Shown here: piece by piece, positions 9,106 through 17,864 of the stretch | Layout of the letters: the number at the start of each line of letters is the position of its first letter | Numbering within the stretch: position 1 is the stretch's first letter | From: Acinetobacter sp. XS-4 | GTDB taxonomy: Bacteria; Pseudomonadota; Gammaproteobacteria; Pseudomonadales; Moraxellaceae | Direction of reading: 5' to 3' | Assembly (NCBI RefSeq): GCF_023920705.1 | Contig: NZ_CP094657.1 | Span: 124,001-188,000 of the forward strand | DNA: 64,000 nucleotides | Program-made: the position numbers and the translations under genes | Notes under the pieces: model-generated | Told to the model about the DNA's origin: nothing | Databases searched by the model: none | What the model saw: only the letters and a program-made list of their open reading frames with translations

Positions 9106-9129
9106 AAAAAGCCCTTCGGGGCTTTTTTT
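9106..9129 (+). terminator. rho-independent terminator
   Basis: AAAAAGCCC-TTCG-GGGCTTTTTTT: a strong stem with a UUCG tetraloop and T7 tract, 12 bases after the hpf-like stop. Confidence 0.93.
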
Positions 9130-9246
9130 ATATTTGATGAAAATAAACTATTCACAACATTAGGTTTGCAATGCGATGCAATCAACCTCTAAAATCTGGA
9201 GATGAGATTAGGCATAATAGCCCTAATATATTTTTGAGAGATGGTC

Positions 9247-9792
9247 ATGTTAACCACCCAGCAGCAAGCTTTAATTAAAGCCATAGAAGAATTAGAACTC
9301 GCGCAAGTGCAGAAATTACTTGCTGACGGACTTGATCCGAACTTTATTGATCCGGAGCAAGGGCCACCTGTATCAATTATCTGTGACGGAATTTTTAAAT
9401 GGTGGGAAAATGTATCGGAAGCTTATGAAGCGGGTACACCACTTTCAAAAGAAGAGAAGCAACAAGCGTTACAAGTTTATCTCGATATTCTTGAAGCTTT
9501 AATTCAAGCTAAAGCCAATGTACACCTTTGGGATGCAGAAGAGTTTTATGGTCCGTTATGGGATGCGGCAAGCTCGGCATGTGCTCCAGCCGTTCAACGT
9601 TTACTCGATGAAAAAGTTGATCCAAACTCACGTGATGAAGAAGGACTCACCATTTTATCTTCAATCAGTCAGTTGTTCTTTGATTGTGATTTTGATGAAA
9701 TAGATTGGTCAGAATCACTTGAAGAAGAGCGTGAAACATTAGAGTTATTGCGCCGTCATGGGGCTAAAATGACAAAAGAATTAACTACTTGA
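9247..9792 (+). CDS. ankyrin-repeat-like protein
   Basis: About 181 aa, probably cytoplasmic and acidic, with no signal peptide. The spacing of A-x-x-x-L-L-x-x-G-x-D-P-N units (LLADGLDPNFID near the N-terminus, RLLDEKVDPNSRDEEGLT near residue 120, LLRRHGAKM at the end) fits degenerate ankyrin repeats, a protein-binding fold. Function unknown. ATG at 9247 is chosen because GAGAG lies 6 bases upstream; ATG at 9241 is an alternative two codons earlier. It ends 12 bases before the next gene and may be cotranscribed with it. Confidence 0.65.
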   Translation: MLTTQQQALIKAIEELELAQVQKLLADGLDPNFIDPEQGPPVSIICDGIFKWWENVSEAYEAGTPLSKEEKQQALQVYLDILEALIQAKANVHLWDAEEFYGPLWDAASSACAPAVQRLLDEKVDPNSRDEEGLTILSSISQLFFDCDFDEIDWSESLEEERETLELLRRHGAKMTKELTT

Positions 9793-9804
9793 TTGGATAT
9801 TAAA

Positions 9805-10572
9805 ATGAAAATAGTACAAATTTTAACTTTTGCCCTTACAACTGTTGCTGCCGGAAGTACTTTCGCAGCAGAGTTTTCCTTTGACCGTCCTGGAGCAGGC
9901 TTTGGAACAGGCATTACCCCAGTAGGTAAGTTAGCTTGGGAACAGGGTTTACCTAGCGCGACTTATACAGAGTCGACTGTTGATGGCGTTAAAGAAAAGA
10001 CCGTAACTGTAAATGAGGATATGCTATTCCGTACAGGTTTGGCTGATGGCTTAGAATTACAATTAGGCTGGCAAGGTCCAGCATGGACTCAAACCAAGCG
10101 TGCTGGTAAAAAAACTGACAATTCAGGCTTTGGTGATGTAAGCATCGGTTTGAAAAAAGCAATTGATCTAGATGATGAAAACTTATCAATGGCTGTGTTA
10201 GCTCAGGCTGTTATTGCAACTGGTAATGATGAATTTACTGCGCATGACGATATTTATAGCCTAAGTTCAGCAGTGGCTTATAAATATAATGACTTGATTG
10301 ATACCTCAATTACCATGCGCTACGAAGTGCAAAACAGTGACTGGGCTGTAACTGCAATTCCAGCAATCAACTATAAGATCGCTGGTAAACTTTCTGGATA
10401 TTCTGAGTTCATTTACCGTAAAGCTGAAAGCCAAGACTATGAATATGGTTTAGGTACAGGTTTAGTCTATGCCGTAAATAATCGTACTCAGCTTGATGCA
10501 AGTATCGGGGTTGATTTAGAAGGTCAAGACAAGAGCTACAACGGTGGCTTAGGCGTGGCATTCTTGTTCTAA
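9805..10572 (+). CDS. outer-membrane MetA-pathway/transporter-like beta-barrel
   Basis: A 255-aa exported protein with a clear signal peptide (MKIVQILTFALTTVAAGSTFAA). The mature part opens with FSFDRPGAGFGTGITPVGKL and ends in GLGVAFLF with a C-terminal Phe, and its alternating strands suggest a 12-stranded barrel. The fold resembles the 'putative MetA-pathway of phenol degradation' outer-membrane family, which is poorly characterised. The frame also has a TTG at 9793, but ATG at 9805 begins the signal peptide. It lies 12 bases after the ankyrin-like gene and 18-24 bases before dsbD. Confidence 0.65.
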   Translation: MKIVQILTFALTTVAAGSTFAAEFSFDRPGAGFGTGITPVGKLAWEQGLPSATYTESTVDGVKEKTVTVNEDMLFRTGLADGLELQLGWQGPAWTQTKRAGKKTDNSGFGDVSIGLKKAIDLDDENLSMAVLAQAVIATGNDEFTAHDDIYSLSSAVAYKYNDLIDTSITMRYEVQNSDWAVTAIPAINYKIAGKLSGYSEFIYRKAESQDYEYGLGTGLVYAVNNRTQLDASIGVDLEGQDKSYNGGLGVAFLF

Positions 10573-10590
10573 TCGAAGCAATTTAAATTT

Positions 10591-12417
10591 ATGTTAATGA
10601 GAAAGCTTATTCATCAGGGAATTCTTTATTTTCTAGCAGTTACTGTTTGTGTGTTTAGCCAGTTGGTTTCCGCACAAGAGAAGCTGCTCTCACCCGAACA
10701 AGCTTTTTCATTTTCGGTTGAATCGTCTGAGCCGCATACTGCGAGTTTGTCTTGGCAGATTCAGCCAAACTACTATCTATATCAGCATAAATTTTCCGTA
10801 CAACAAGGTACTCAACCTTTAGCTTTAAAGTTACCTAAAGCGATTGCCCAATATGATGAAAATTATGGGCAAAGTCAGGTTTACTACCATCAAGTTAATT
10901 TTCAAATTAAGACAAAGCCTTCAGAACACTATAGTGTGACTTGGCAGGGCTGTGCCAAAGACCGTATTTGCTATCCGCCACAAACGATTGAGTTTCAAAC
11001 TGATGCAGATGGCTTGGTCGGTGTGCAAAACCAAGCAGGGATAGCGCCAAAACGATTTCTGGATTTGACAAACACCCAATCCGACACTTCTTCAGATTCA
11101 AAACTTTTAGAAAAAGAGCAGAGTACAGAGCCAGTAATAGATCCATCTACACCACAAATTGCGCAAGATCAGATCTGGTCAGCTAAGTTAATTGAGCATT
11201 CACTTTGGTATGGGATTTTATTATTTCTCGGTTTAGGCATGCTGCTCGCATTTACGCCATGCTCTTTACCGATGTTGCCAATTTTAACTTCGTTAATTAT
11301 TCGAGAACATAAAGGTTTAAAGGCTTGGGCCATTGCACTTACTTTTGTGTGTAGCATGGCATTGGTCTATGCTGGCTTAGGTTTAATTGCTTCTTCAGCA
11401 GGCTTAAATTTCCAGCGTTGGTTACAACAGCCTGCGACTTTAATTGCTTTTAGTTTGCTGTTTATTATCTTTGCTCTAAATCTATTTGGCTTGTTTGAAA
11501 TTCGTTTACCACAAACATGGTTAAACCGACTTGACCGTATTCAGTCGATGCAACAAGGTGGCACTTTAGTGGGTGCTGGAGTCATGGGTGTGGTTTCTGC
11601 ACTCTTGGTCGGTCCTTGTATGACCGCACCTCTGGCTGGAACTTTATTATTCATTTCTCAAACACAAAACCAATGGCAAGGCGCTTTGCTTTTATTCTGT
11701 TTAGGTTTTGGAATGGGAATTCCCTTATTGCTTGCAAGCATCTTAGGGGCAAAATTCTTACCTAAAGCGGGAGACTGGATGCATCAGATTAAAGTGATTT
11801 TTGCTTTTCTGATGTTAGGTTTAAGTCTCTACTTTATTCGTCCTTTATTGCCAGATTGGGGCATGCAAGTACTTAGTCTAGTACTAGGCCTCGCTTTTAT
11901 AGCCTATGCGGTTTATCAGTTTTTCTGGAAAAAGGGACAGCTACAATGGCTCTATGCGATCTTATTATTAATCGTTACACCTTTTGTAGCCTATAACCAA
12001 TATCAGCATATTCAAAATCGAACTTTGCAAAGTTCTGAACACATGGCTGAGTGGCATGTTGCGGCTAGCGCGGCAGACTTCAAAAAGATTTTAGCAGCCG
12101 CACCCGCTGATCGGGCCATTGTGGTTGATGTCTATGCAGATTGGTGTGTTGCTTGCCAACCGATTGAGCACCGTATTTTAAAAGCACCCGAGGTTCAGTC
12201 TGCTCTTGCACCTTACTATTTAATTAAGCTTGATTTGAGCCATTATGATCAATCACACGAAGCTCTACTCAAACAATGGAATATTTTAGGACCACCGACT
12301 TATCTATTTTTAAGCCCTGAGCAAAAAGAAATTCGTGCTTTACGTTTAACGGGTGCTTTTAGTCAGCAAGAACTTTTGCAGCAACTTGCGAGTTTGGCAA
12401 AACTAAAAGAATCATAG
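10591..12417 (+). CDS. dsbD: thiol:disulfide interchange protein DsbD
   Basis: DsbD carries electrons from cytoplasmic thioredoxin across the inner membrane to reduce periplasmic DsbC/DsbG and c-type cytochrome partners. The 608-aa protein has all three domains: signal peptide and N-terminal immunoglobulin-like domain with the CAKDRICYPP cysteine pair (about residues 120-130); about eight membrane segments with the redox cysteines in TPCSLPMLP and GPCMTAPLAG; and a C-terminal thioredoxin domain with CVAC at residues 519-522. ATG at 10591 or 10597 could start it. Its stop overlaps the end of the convergent diguanylate cyclase gene by 6 bases. Confidence 0.96.
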   Translation: MLMRKLIHQGILYFLAVTVCVFSQLVSAQEKLLSPEQAFSFSVESSEPHTASLSWQIQPNYYLYQHKFSVQQGTQPLALKLPKAIAQYDENYGQSQVYYHQVNFQIKTKPSEHYSVTWQGCAKDRICYPPQTIEFQTDADGLVGVQNQAGIAPKRFLDLTNTQSDTSSDSKLLEKEQSTEPVIDPSTPQIAQDQIWSAKLIEHSLWYGILLFLGLGMLLAFTPCSLPMLPILTSLIIREHKGLKAWAIALTFVCSMALVYAGLGLIASSAGLNFQRWLQQPATLIAFSLLFIIFALNLFGLFEIRLPQTWLNRLDRIQSMQQGGTLVGAGVMGVVSALLVGPCMTAPLAGTLLFISQTQNQWQGALLLFCLGFGMGIPLLLASILGAKFLPKAGDWMHQIKVIFAFLMLGLSLYFIRPLLPDWGMQVLSLVLGLAFIAYAVYQFFWKKGQLQWLYAILLLIVTPFVAYNQYQHIQNRTLQSSEHMAEWHVAASAADFKKILAAAPADRAIVVDVYADWCVACQPIEHRILKAPEVQSALAPYYLIKLDLSHYDQSHEALLKQWNILGPPTYLFLSPEQKEIRALRLTGAFSQQELLQQLASLAKLKES

Positions 12418-13605
12418 TGTATTAGCAGCTTCATTCTGATGAAATGTACGTACCTGATTACGTCCTGAAGCTTTTACAGCATAAAGTGCTTGGTCAGCCT
12501 GCCGAATAACGAGATAAGGATCCTGTGCAAAAGCTGAACTACTTATGCCAAAACTTGCACTAATATGAATGGGGTTATTTTGAGTGCTAAAAACAGGCAA
12601 TTCTTGCAAAGCATGGCGGCAACGCTCAGCAATTTTTTCTGCTTGAATAATATCGGTGTGGGGAAGTAATAAGATAAATTCCTCTCCACCAAATCGACCA
12701 ATAATATCCTCACCACGCAAGTTCTCAGAAAGGCATTGAGCGATTTCAATTAAAACCTGATCACCTTGGTGATGCCCATATATATCATTAATTTTTTTAA
12801 AATGATCGATATCAAGAAGTACCACCGCATAATCAAATTGCTGTTGGTGTAGCGACTCTAAATGCGTATTTAAACTACGTCTATTTAATACATTGGTTAA
12901 TGGATCAAGTTGGCTTAAACGTTGAATATAAGTTTCTCGCTGACGCCACTGGGTGAGTAATATTTCAAATAAAATAAAACACGCCAATAAAATAGGCATA
13001 ATAAAAAATGCCATGCTTCCTAACCAAAAAGGATTAGTTTGAGCACGTTGCATAGCAATAAGATTAAATAAAGGCGCATAAGGCAAAGCACCTTTCATAC
13101 TCAAATAAGTACATACGATTAATATAATTGTCGCAGGTACAAGGGCGCTATAAACAATTTTTCGATCAAATAACACCAGACCTACCCCAATCGTGCCGAC
13201 ATAACCGACCATAGTGGCTGGGCTAATGCTGCCAATTAAATATCCATCGTGGCATAGCATGAGCGTAAAAAATTGCACACTCACGAAAGGAATAATTCTT
13301 TGAGCCCATTCATCATTTTTGTAGCGATAGCAGGGGATAATCAAAAGACCTAATAAAAATAAGGTGAATAAATTGAGCCAGATTTGCGATTCAACTAAAG
13401 GTAAATGTGCCCATTGCCAGACACTGGGGGTAATTAGAATATAACCTTTCCATAAAACCCAACTGAAATTCATTGCACAGGCAAGTATGAGCATCAGGGC
13501 ACTTTTTTGTAATGGTGTCCAGTTGATGATGTGATTATTGTGGATGAAATCGAGTATCACCTGTTTTATTCTATGTATTGGATGAGTGATTAAACGACTT
13601 TTCAT
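12412..13605 (-). CDS. membrane-bound diguanylate cyclase (GGDEF)
   Basis: A 397-aa protein predicted to make cyclic-di-GMP from two GTP. The N-terminal half holds about six or seven hydrophobic segments (roughly residues 30-220), probably a membrane sensor resembling MASE-type domains. The C-terminal GGDEF domain begins at LDPLTNVLNRRSL, has DIDHFKKINDIYGH and an intact GGEEF active site, so it should be active. RGED lies five residues before GGEEF and matches the RxxD inhibitory site for product feedback. No EAL domain. No terminator separates it from dsbD. Confidence 0.9.
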   Translation of the reverse strand: MKSRLITHPIHRIKQVILDFIHNNHIINWTPLQKSALMLILACAMNFSWVLWKGYILITPSVWQWAHLPLVESQIWLNLFTLFLLGLLIIPCYRYKNDEWAQRIIPFVSVQFFTLMLCHDGYLIGSISPATMVGYVGTIGVGLVLFDRKIVYSALVPATIILIVCTYLSMKGALPYAPLFNLIAMQRAQTNPFWLGSMAFFIMPILLACFILFEILLTQWRQRETYIQRLSQLDPLTNVLNRRSLNTHLESLHQQQFDYAVVLLDIDHFKKINDIYGHHQGDQVLIEIAQCLSENLRGEDIIGRFGGEEFILLLPHTDIIQAEKIAERCRHALQELPVFSTQNNPIHISASFGISSSAFAQDPYLVIRQADQALYAVKASGRNQVRTFHQNEAANTL

Positions 13606-13779
13606 AATAAGTAAGGGCTCCTAAATATAGATGCCTCTTTGTTGGACCATCCTAAAATTGGATTGTTTAAATAATTTATGTTTTAAACATAACATGATTT
13701 TCAATTTATACATGATGACTTTTTATAAAGAAAATGATGTGAAAAGTTTCTGGCACTATTCACACCATGTATAGATAAA

Positions 13780-14691
13780 TTAAGTTTTATCGAGTTCGTG
13801 AGCAAATTCAGCAATATCTGCCAATGCTTGTTTAGCCTCATCAAACCATGCATTAAACATCTGGAAGTTATGCCACATGCCTGTATAAAGTTTGAATTGA
13901 ACTTTAACGCCAGCATCTTCAGCTTTTTCTCTAAAACGCTTGGCATCGTCTAATAATATTTCTTTAGAACCCACTTGAACCAAAGTCGGTGGTAAGCCGT
14001 GTAAGTCATCGAAAATAGGTGAAACACGCGGGTCATCAGCTGTGATCTGATTACCTATATAGTACTGAGTCCCTGTTTGTAGGGCTTCGATAGATAATAA
14101 GGCATCATGTTTTTTATTAAATCTGAGAGACTCGCTGGTGAGCGTTAAATCTAGAAATGGAGATAACAAAATCAGGCCACTTGGCATGAGTTCAGGTTGT
14201 TCTTTTAAGCGTAAACAAAGCGCCAGTGCTAAATTTGCTCCACACGAATCGCCCGATAAAATAATATCTTTAGGCTGAATGCCTTGTACCACTAAAGATT
14301 GATAGATGTCATATAGAGCTTCAGTTGCCTCAGGATAGGGGTGCTCAGGTGCAAGCGGATAGTCCACATGAATAACTTGCATTTGAGTGCGGGCAGCTAA
14401 ATCTGTCATGAAAGCATGGTGTGTTTTGACACTGCCAAGAAAAAATGCGCCGCCGTGAATGTGAAAAATCAGTTGAGTGGCGGAATCTTGTGGTTTGATT
14501 TCTTCACCTTTAATCCCTGCTAACCGAATTGGACGCACAGAAACATTTTTTTGTCGTGGAAAGGCACGACACATCTGATCTAGAACGGGACGTAAGGCGG
14601 TAGCCGGCAAATTTAGCTGACTTGGCTTGCGAATTGTTGTTTTAAGAAAAGTTTCTGTAAAGTAATATTTCCAAACATTTGATATATTCAT
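13780..14691 (-). CDS. alpha/beta hydrolase, HSL-family esterase/lipase
   Basis: A 303-aa serine hydrolase of the hormone-sensitive-lipase type. The oxyanion motif HGGAFFLGS sits at residues 79-87, the nucleophile elbow GDSCG has Ser149, and the likely catalytic Asp (LDDAKRFRE) and His (MWHNFQ) follow near residues 245-275. There is no signal peptide, so it is likely cytoplasmic. Substrates are probably short-chain esters, but nothing in the context names one. It diverges from the DUF2147 gene. Confidence 0.88.
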   Translation of the reverse strand: MNISNVWKYYFTETFLKTTIRKPSQLNLPATALRPVLDQMCRAFPRQKNVSVRPIRLAGIKGEEIKPQDSATQLIFHIHGGAFFLGSVKTHHAFMTDLAARTQMQVIHVDYPLAPEHPYPEATEALYDIYQSLVVQGIQPKDIILSGDSCGANLALALCLRLKEQPELMPSGLILLSPFLDLTLTSESLRFNKKHDALLSIEALQTGTQYYIGNQITADDPRVSPIFDDLHGLPPTLVQVGSKEILLDDAKRFREKAEDAGVKVQFKLYTGMWHNFQMFNAWFDEAKQALADIAEFAHELDKT

Positions 14692-14843
14692 ACAGCATCC
14701 ATTTTTATGCTAGTTTCTTGTTTTCTTGTAAATTTTATTTTGCAAGATTACAAGGTTACACGAAACAGTCACATTCAAAAATTGCAATATCTTTGCGACT
14801 TCTGAATACTAAAAATCTTGAAAGACCCAAGGATATTACAAAA

Positions 14844-15281
14844 ATGAAAAAGATTGCTTTAGCTTTAGGACTCATTGGTATGGCTGCATTTGCCAATGCG
14901 GCTGATACACTCAATGGAACGGTATGGAAAACAATTGATGATCAGACCAACAAGCCAAAAGCCGTAGTTAAATTTACGGAACAGAAGGATGGAACCTTAA
15001 CTGCTACCATTCAAAACATTTTGACGCCAGGTGAAGAAAACGCTTGTACAAAATGTGAAGGTCCGTACAAAAACAAACCGCTTAAAGGTGTCACCATTGT
15101 ACATAATTTGAAAAATGTGGGTGGCAATAGTTATGAAAACGGTACGATTTTAGATCCAAAGTCTGGCAAAACTTACAAATTGAAAGGTGAGTTAACAGAC
15201 GGCGGTAAGAAGCTTAAATTGCGTGGCTATATTGGTGTTTCTGCACTTGGTCGTAACCAAACGTGGATTCGCGCTAACTAA
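14844..15281 (+). CDS. DUF2147 exported protein
   Basis: A 146-aa secreted protein with a signal peptide (MKKIALALGLIGMAAFANA) and a DUF2147-type beta-rich body: LNGTVWKTIDDQTNKPKAVV, a CTKCEGPYKNKPLKG stretch with a CxxC pair, GTILDPKSGKTYKLKG and the C-terminal RGYIGVSALGRNQTW. Function of the family is unknown; many members sit in the periplasm. The ATG at 14844 has AAGGAT upstream; the open frame runs back to 14679 but that part lacks coding character. A bidirectional terminator separates it from the convergent ArsC-like gene. Confidence 0.82.
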   Translation: MKKIALALGLIGMAAFANAADTLNGTVWKTIDDQTNKPKAVVKFTEQKDGTLTATIQNILTPGEENACTKCEGPYKNKPLKGVTIVHNLKNVGGNSYENGTILDPKSGKTYKLKGELTDGGKKLKLRGYIGVSALGRNQTWIRAN

Positions 15282-15291
15282 AAGCCCTAAT

Positions 15292-15321
15292 AAAAAAACG
15301 AGCCATTTGGCTCGTTTTTTT
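15292..15321. terminator. bidirectional terminator
   Basis: AAAAAACGAGCC/GGCTCGTTTTTT with a 4-5-base loop lies between two convergent genes. Its right arm overlaps the stop codon of the ArsC-like gene. Confidence 0.9.
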
Positions 15322-15670
15322 ATGCTTGGATATTTTGATAAGTTGCTTCATCAAACCCTACAACAAAACTTTGTGAGGTTTGTAAAACAGGTCTTTTAAT
15401 TAAACTTGGTTGAGCAATCAGTGCTTCAATAAGGTGATCTTCACTGCTTAAAGCACGATTTTGTTCTTCTTCTGATAGCTTGCGCCAAGTTGTTCCCTTT
15501 TTATTGAGAACAGTATCTTGTCCAATTTCTTTTAACCAGATTTTTAAGGTATCTGCGTCAATTCCTTGTTTTTTATAATCATGAAAATCATAGTTAAGCG
15601 CTTTAGCTTGTAAGGCATCAAATGCTTTTTTCATTGAACTACAGTTTTTAATTCCATAAATTTTTAACAT
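15320..15670 (-). CDS. ArsC/Spx-family reductase, YffB-like
   Basis: A 116-aa thioredoxin-fold protein of the ArsC/Spx superfamily. MLKIYGIKNCSSMKKA carries the single redox cysteine at residue 10 in the N-C-x-x-x-K-K-A context seen in YffB, and KRPVLQ near residue 95 matches the cis-proline region. It lacks a CxxC pair, so it is neither Spx nor a classical arsenate reductase; YffB-like proteins are thought to act on glutathione-linked thiols, but the substrate is not established. ATG at 15670 is chosen; ATG at 15703 adds eleven unlike residues. Confidence 0.8.
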   Translation of the reverse strand: MLKIYGIKNCSSMKKAFDALQAKALNYDFHDYKKQGIDADTLKIWLKEIGQDTVLNKKGTTWRKLSEEEQNRALSSEDHLIEALIAQPSLIKRPVLQTSQSFVVGFDEATYQNIQA

Positions 15671-15875
15671 TTTATCGGGCCATGTCAAAAAGAGAGAGCA
15701 CACAGCCTAACTCAAAATGCATGTGAGCACTACTTTATACCGATACTTTTAAAACAAATGAAAATTAATGATTAATCGAAAGAGAAATGTCATGTTATTG
15801 TCATAAGACAAAGCGATAATGAGCTTAATAAGAAGAAATTAAAACTAAAAGAACTTAGCGCAAAAATAAGAGACT

Positions 15876-15918
15876 TAAAAAGAGAAAACCCGCATTTAAT
15901 CATCCTGATCATGCGGGT
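15876..15918 (-). terminator. terminator of the candidate sponge RNA
   Basis: On the minus strand ACCCGCAT pairs with ATGCGGGT (15918-15888) and is followed by TTTTCTCTTTTT. The loop itself contains the AUCAGGAUGAU mini-hairpin. Confidence 0.8.
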
Positions 15919-16030
15919 CTCATTTCAACGTCCAATGTCACATCCTTGCAAATAAACTTATCATAAGTTTATTTTATCTTCCTACGGCGTCCTATCCTTT
16001 TGCGTCATCCTGACTGCTTCCCTGTGCCGT
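15878..16030 (-). ncRNA. candidate CsrA/RsmA-sequestering small RNA (RsmX/Y/Z type)
   Basis: Read on the minus strand, this ~150-nt region carries eight GGA motifs in about 120 nt (plus-strand TCC at 15903, 15931, 15943, 15980, 15990, 15995, 16008, 16019) and none in the opposite sense. Two lie in perfect 4-bp hairpins with GGA as loop: GUCAGGAUGAC (16014-16004) and AUCAGGAUGAU (15909-15899). UGCAAGGAUGU closely matches the CsrA selection consensus. An 11-bp inverted repeat (15951-15973) forms a middle stem, and the 3' end is a terminator. A weak -10 (CATTAT, 16042-16037) puts the 5' end near 16030. There is no convincing ORF. Sponge RNAs of this type titrate CsrA/RsmA. This is inferred from sequence pattern only. 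Confidence 0.72.
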
Positions 16031-16036
16031 GCAGCT

Positions 16037-16109
16037 ATAATGCCGTTAAAGCTGTGTAAGAAAAATACTCAAAAACGACATATGCTGTAAGCGAAAACGA
16101 CAATGTAAG
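16037..16109 (-). promoter_or_regulatory. candidate GacA-dependent promoter for the sponge RNA
   Basis: Three copies of TGTAAG (plus strand 16055-16060, 16086-16091, 16104-16109; CTTACA on the transcribed sense) lie about 25-80 bases upstream of the inferred start. TGTAAG-N6-CTTACA is the established GacA upstream-activating palindrome for rsm RNA genes. Here the half-sites are direct rather than palindromic, so the match is partial. The -10 is CATTAT with no good -35, as expected for an activated promoter. Confidence 0.5.
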
Positions 16110-16126
16110 TGAACACTCGTTCACTT
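16107..16126 (-). terminator. hairpin at the xth stop codon
   Basis: Perfect AAGTGAAC/GTTCACTT 8-bp stem with a 4-base loop overlaps the xth stop. The T-tract after it is poor, so it may be a weak terminator or a 3'-end stabiliser. It also overlaps one TGTAAG element. Confidence 0.4.
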
Positions 16127-16949
16127 AGTCTTGAATTTTATAGTCAATAATAACCGGTGCGTGGTCGCTAAACCATTGATCTTTAAAGACCCATGCGTTG
16201 GTTGTACGCGCTTTCCAGTCTGGTGAACACGCTTGATAGTCAATACGCCAACCTACATTTTTTGCACGAGCTTGCCCGCGATTTGACCACCATGAATAAA
16301 GTTCTGCTTCTGCGCGAACTACACGGAAGGTATCGACATAGCCAAGTTCATCATAAATATGGTCAAGCCATGCACGCTCATGAGGTAAACAGCCAGATGA
16401 TTTTTGGTTACCCGACCAGTTTTTAATATCAATGCGTTTATGAACAATGTTGTAGTCGCCACAAATGATGACTGACTTATTTTCATCACGCCATTGTTTC
16501 AAGATTTTTGCGTACTCACCTAAAAATAAATCTTTACGTGCTTGCGCTTCTTCACCACTTGAGCCTGAAGGTAAGTATAATGACGCAATATGTACCGGAT
16601 GTGACAAACCTAAATCGAATTCAGCAGAAACAAAGCGGCCTTGACTGTCAGCCAACTCAAACCCTAAACCATCTTTAATCGAGACAAAGGGCAAACGGCT
16701 ATATATGGCAGTTCCTGCGTAACCTGCACGTTCTGCTGGAAAGAGATGGGTATGCCATCCTTCGGGTCTAAATTTTTCAGTCCATTGTTCATGGGTAATG
16801 CGGCTTTCCTGCATGCATACGACATCGGCATCTGATTGTTCTAACCATTCAAGTAAGCCTTTCGTCACTGAAGAACGCAAGCCATTTACATTAATGGAAA
16901 CGACTCGAAGAATTTTTACATCACTTGGATACTGATCCTTTGGTATCAT
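16125..16949 (-). CDS. xth: exodeoxyribonuclease III
   Basis: An AP endonuclease/3'-5' exonuclease of base-excision repair, about 274 aa. The family motifs are in order: [20 protein letters not shown] (metal-binding Glu), [25 protein letters not shown], the [18 protein letters not shown] segment, [19 protein letters not shown] and the catalytic SDHAPVI at the end. ATG at 16949 is used; a TTG further upstream is possible but has no support. It diverges from pyrE with only 38 bp between start codons, so their promoters overlap. Confidence 0.92.
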   Translation of the reverse strand: MIPKDQYPSDVKILRVVSINVNGLRSSVTKGLLEWLEQSDADVVCMQESRITHEQWTEKFRPEGWHTHLFPAERAGYAGTAIYSRLPFVSIKDGLGFELADSQGRFVSAEFDLGLSHPVHIASLYLPSGSSGEEAQARKDLFLGEYAKILKQWRDENKSVIICGDYNIVHKRIDIKNWSGNQKSSGCLPHERAWLDHIYDELGYVDTFRVVRAEAELYSWWSNRGQARAKNVGWRIDYQACSPDWKARTTNAWVFKDQWFSDHAPVIIDYKIQD

Positions 16950-16987
16950 GCGAAAATTTAACCTCAATTGTGAATTTGGAGCACCTC

Positions 16988-17638
16988 ATGACAACGCCTG
17001 TGTCATTTAACCCGCAAGCATTTATCGAACTCGCATTATCACGCGGTGTGCTTAAATTTGGTGAGTTTACTTTAAAATCTGGACGCGTGAGTCCTTATTT
17101 TTTTAATGCAGGCCTACTCAACGATGGTGAAGCTTTATCTCTTTTAGCACAAGGCTATGCTGATAAATTAATACAATGTGAAAATGTTGATGTGATTTTT
17201 GGGCCAGCTTACAAAGGGATTCCTTTTGTAGCAGCGACTGCTGTTGCTTTGTCGCAAACGCATAATAAGAGCGTGCCATGGGGCTTTAACCGTAAAGAAG
17301 CGAAAGATCATGGCGAAGGCGGTGTTTTAGTAGGTGCAGCGGTTGAAGGTAAAAAAGTCTGGATTATTGATGACGTTATTACCGCAGGTACAGCGATTCG
17401 TGAAGTGGTAACGATTTTGAAAAATGCAGGCGCGACCATTGCGGGCGTATTGGTTGCATTAGATCGTCAGGAATGTGGGCAAGGTGAACTTTCTGCAATT
17501 CAAGAAGTTCAAAAAGAATTAGAAATTCCTGTGCATGCACTCATTACCATGAAAGATTTAATGGATTATTTAGACGCAAAAGGCGAAAAAGAAGCGCTAG
17601 CAAATATGCAAGCATATCGTGAAAAATATGGTATTTAA
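16988..17638 (+). CDS. pyrE: orotate phosphoribosyltransferase
   Basis: PyrE joins orotate to PRPP to give OMP in pyrimidine synthesis. The 216-aa protein has [16 protein letters not shown] near the N-terminus, the FGPAYKGIP flexible-loop region and the PRPP-binding motif [18 protein letters not shown] 7 bases before ATG at 16988 sets the start; an upstream in-frame start at 16925 overlaps xth and is not used. Its last 60 bases recur at 18557-18616 with four third-codon-position changes that leave the protein unchanged, suggesting that the 3' end of this gene was the site of an insertion. Confidence 0.96.
   Translation: MTTPVSFNPQAFIELALSRGVLKFGEFTLKSGRVSPYFFNAGLLNDGEALSLLAQGYADKLIQCENVDVIFGPAYKGIPFVAATAVALSQTHNKSVPWGFNRKEAKDHGEGGVLVGAAVEGKKVWIIDDVITAGTAIREVVTILKNAGATIAGVLVALDRQECGQGELSAIQEVQKELEIPVHALITMKDLMDYLDAKGEKEALANMQAYREKYGI
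17579..17638 (+). repeat. direct repeat copy A: 3' end of intact pyrE
   Basis: Sixty bases that recur at 18557-18616. The first 35 or so are identical; the remainder differs at four third-codon positions. It encodes the last 19 residues of PyrE plus the stop. Confidence 0.9.
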
Positions 17639-17650
17639 GAGTTAGGTATG

Positions 17651-17679
17651 AAAAAGGAAGCTGTGGCTTCCTTTTTTTA
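17651..17679 (+). terminator. terminator after pyrE
   Basis: AAAAAGGAAGC-tgtg-GCTTCCTTTTTTT hairpin with a T7 tract 12 bases after the pyrE stop. Confidence 0.92.
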
Positions 17680-17785
17680 TAATTTAATTAAATTATTGAG
17701 TTGGTCAAATTGTAGTCGTAGGATGTGGGAAATTATAAAAAGCCGTTCAAGTGCACTGAATTCTAGAGTGAATCATACTAAAACA

Positions 17786-17815
17786 TTGATAATAAATGTG
17801 AAATTTAAGTATTTT
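17786..17815 (+). promoter_or_regulatory. possible sigma70 promoter of the GNAT gene
   Basis: TTGATA (17786-17791), an 18-base spacer and TATTTT (17810-17815) lie about 50 bases upstream of the GNAT start codon. The surroundings are very AT-rich, so chance matches are common. Confidence 0.35.
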
Positions 17816-17864
17816 GTATAAGGCGTATTATGTTAATTTTAGAAAAATTTAAGAGTTAAACATT

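Noticed and set aside
9320..9703. Two short frames inside the ankyrin-like gene
   Set aside because: Shadow frames with no start signal.
16055..16109. TGTAAG elements as a simple part of the xth 3' region
   Set aside because: One overlaps the xth hairpin, but the spacing relative to the RNA promoter fits activation better; kept as a candidate.
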